Shown here: positions 4,930-6,110 of the stretch, piece by piece
Layout of the letters: every line of letters begins with the position of its first letter
Numbering within the stretch: the first letter of the stretch is position 1
NCBI GenBank assembly: GCA_001797695.1
Contig: MGQD01000028.1
Span: forward strand, 1-6,110
Source: Deltaproteobacteria bacterium RBG_13_49_15
GTDB taxonomy: Bacteria; Desulfobacterota; Desulfobacteria; Desulfobacterales; UBA2156
Direction of reading: 5' to 3'
DNA length: 6,110 nt
Notes under the pieces: model-generated
Databases searched by the model: none
Told to the model about the DNA's origin: nothing
Seen by the model: only the letters and a program-made list of their open reading frames with translations
Translations under genes and position numbers: made by a program

Positions 4930-6110
4930 AAAAGTATCTATATATTAATACCATCGGCTGCCAGATGAACATCCATGATTCCGAGCGGATTGAGACTATG
5001 ATGAGAAGCTCGGGATATGAAATAACCCCTTTCATGGAACTGGCGGACCTGATTTTGCTTAACACCTGTTCCGTGCGGGAAAAAGCAGAACATAAAACCT
5101 ATTCCTTTCTCGGACGCCTGGCCGAATTAAAAAAAAAGAAACCCAGCCTCATCATCGGCATAATCGGCTGTGTGGCTCAACAGGAAGGGGCCCGTATCCG
5201 CAAAAAAATGCCCCATGTGGACCTTGTCCTCGGAACGCATGCATACCATCGGCTCCCTGAGCTGATTCATGTTATCGAATCGAGGCGATATCCGGTATTA
5301 GAAGTAGGTTGGTCCGATAGTGTCGACTCGCTGGAACAGTTTTGCTCTCAGGCGTCGGTCGGGGGCGATTTGGGGAGCTCCCGTTTTGTAACCATTATGA
5401 GGGGATGTGACAACTATTGCTCATATTGCGTAGTCCCCTATGTCAGGGGAGAAGAGCAAAGCCGGGAGCCGGGGAAGATCATTGAAGAAATAGAGGCGCT
5501 TATGAAATTTGGCGTCAGGGAAGTCACGTTATTGGGGCAAAACGTGAACAGCTATGGTCAAAAAGAGGGGATCGGTTCCTTTCCAAAACTCCTTGACCGG
5601 GTAAATGCGATCGACGGCTTGCTCCGGATCCGATTTACCACGTCTCATCCTAAAGATCTTTCGGATCTACTGATCGAATCGTTTGCTTCTCTGGATAATT
5701 TATGCCATCACATCCATCTTCCGGTTCAATCCGGTTCGGATCGGATTTTAAGAAAGATGAACAGGAAGTATACCCGTGATCATTTCCTTGATAAGGTCGC
5801 AAAACTTCGGCAGGCATGCCCGGATATCGCTATATCAACCGATATCATCGTCGGATTTCCGGGAGAAACGGAAAATGATTTTTTCCAAACACTCAATCTG
5901 CTGGAGTGCGCCCAATTCGACACCCTGTTTGCATTTCAATACTCGGATCGTCCGAATACAAAGGCATCCGGCCTGGACAATAAAATATCGGAAAACGAGA
6001 AAAGAAAAAGGCTAAAAGCCCTTTTTGAAGTGCAACGGGAATATACCCTAAAGAAAAACAAGGAATTTATCGGAAAAACCGAAATTGTTCTGGTGGATGG
6101 CCCCAGCAAA
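4923..6110 (+). CDS. miaB: tRNA-2-methylthio-N6-dimethylallyladenosine synthase MiaB (3' partial)
   Basis: MiaB is a cytoplasmic radical-SAM enzyme that adds a methylthio group to i6A at position 37 of tRNAs reading codons that begin with U. The frame is open for 396 codons from the ATG at 4923 to the window edge. The N-terminal methylthiotransferase domain has the three cysteines for the auxiliary 4Fe-4S cluster: C13 (GCQMN), C49 (NTCSVREKAE) and C83 (GCVAQQEG). The radical-SAM cluster motif is C162-x3-C166-x2-C169, followed by VPYVRGEEQSR. SHPKDL (241-246), HLPVQSGSDRIL (265-276), DIIVGFPGE (307-315) and FAFQYSDRPNTKA (336-348) are typical of MiaB rather than RimO or MtaB. The C-terminal TRAM domain begins near residue 379 and is cut by the window end. 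No clear Shine-Dalgarno site precedes the ATG, but the ten-residue lead to the first Cys motif is normal. It is divergent from recJ across a 189-base gap. Confidence 0.96.
   Translation, partial: MLKKYLYINTIGCQMNIHDSERIETMMRSSGYEITPFMELADLILLNTCSVREKAEHKTYSFLGRLAELKKKKPSLIIGIIGCVAQQEGARIRKKMPHVDLVLGTHAYHRLPELIHVIESRRYPVLEVGWSDSVDSLEQFCSQASVGGDLGSSRFVTIMRGCDNYCSYCVVPYVRGEEQSREPGKIIEEIEALMKFGVREVTLLGQNVNSYGQKEGIGSFPKLLDRVNAIDGLLRIRFTTSHPKDLSDLLIESFASLDNLCHHIHLPVQSGSDRILRKMNRKYTRDHFLDKVAKLRQACPDIAISTDIIVGFPGETENDFFQTLNLLECAQFDTLFAFQYSDRPNTKASGLDNKISENEKRKRLKALFEVQREYTLKKNKEFIGKTEIVLVDGPSK

Noticed and set aside
1..6110. A new multi-gene defence or mobile system
   Set aside because: The genes are housekeeping repair and RNA-processing types in three separately oriented units, with no transposase, integrase, terminal repeats, toxin-antitoxin pair or spacer array. 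Several nucleases side by side is suggestive but is explained by RecJ, RNase Z-like and MrfAB-like functions.

Overview
The window reads as an ordinary chromosomal segment of a Gram-negative, probably anaerobic bacterium. The closest feel is the Desulfobacterota (former Deltaproteobacteria): the RecJ, MiaB and RNase Z-like proteins have that flavour and the base composition is moderate. This placement rests on protein style only; there is no rRNA or other marker gene. No mobile element, CRISPR array, tRNA or rRNA gene was seen.

Layout. A plus-strand gene enters from the left edge and ends at 1402. It is the C-terminal part of a MrfA/YprA-type DNA repair helicase (four-cysteine DUF1998/MZB region) joined to a DEDD exonuclease domain of the MrfB/YprB type, so one polypeptide carries what Bacillus subtilis makes as two proteins. 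Facing it, only 24 bases away, is a minus-strand gene (1427-1867) for an unrecognised 146-residue protein with its own Shine-Dalgarno site and a good promoter. A second minus-strand unit, recJ followed by an RNase Z-like metallo-beta-lactamase-fold nuclease, spans 4733-2008; the two genes share an ATGA stop/start overlap. Divergent from recJ, miaB (tRNA methylthiotransferase) starts at 4923 and runs off the right edge in an open frame of exactly 396 codons.

Non-coding parts. The 140 bases at 1868-2007 hold the promoter and leader of the hypothetical gene. The 189 bases at 4734-4922 separate recJ from miaB. They contain a low-quality open extension of recJ that is probably not translated and may be a dispersed repeat, an AT-rich dyad, and a possible recJ promoter.

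Function. All four recognisable genes act on nucleic acids: two in DNA repair (helicase-exonuclease fusion, RecJ), one probably in tRNA 3'-end processing, and one in tRNA anticodon-loop modification. Only recJ and the RNase Z-like gene look like an operon. I see no convincing undescribed multi-gene system; the points worth a second look are the helicase-exonuclease fusion, the divergent RNase Z-like protein coupled to RecJ, the orphan 146-residue protein, and the possible repeat upstream of recJ.
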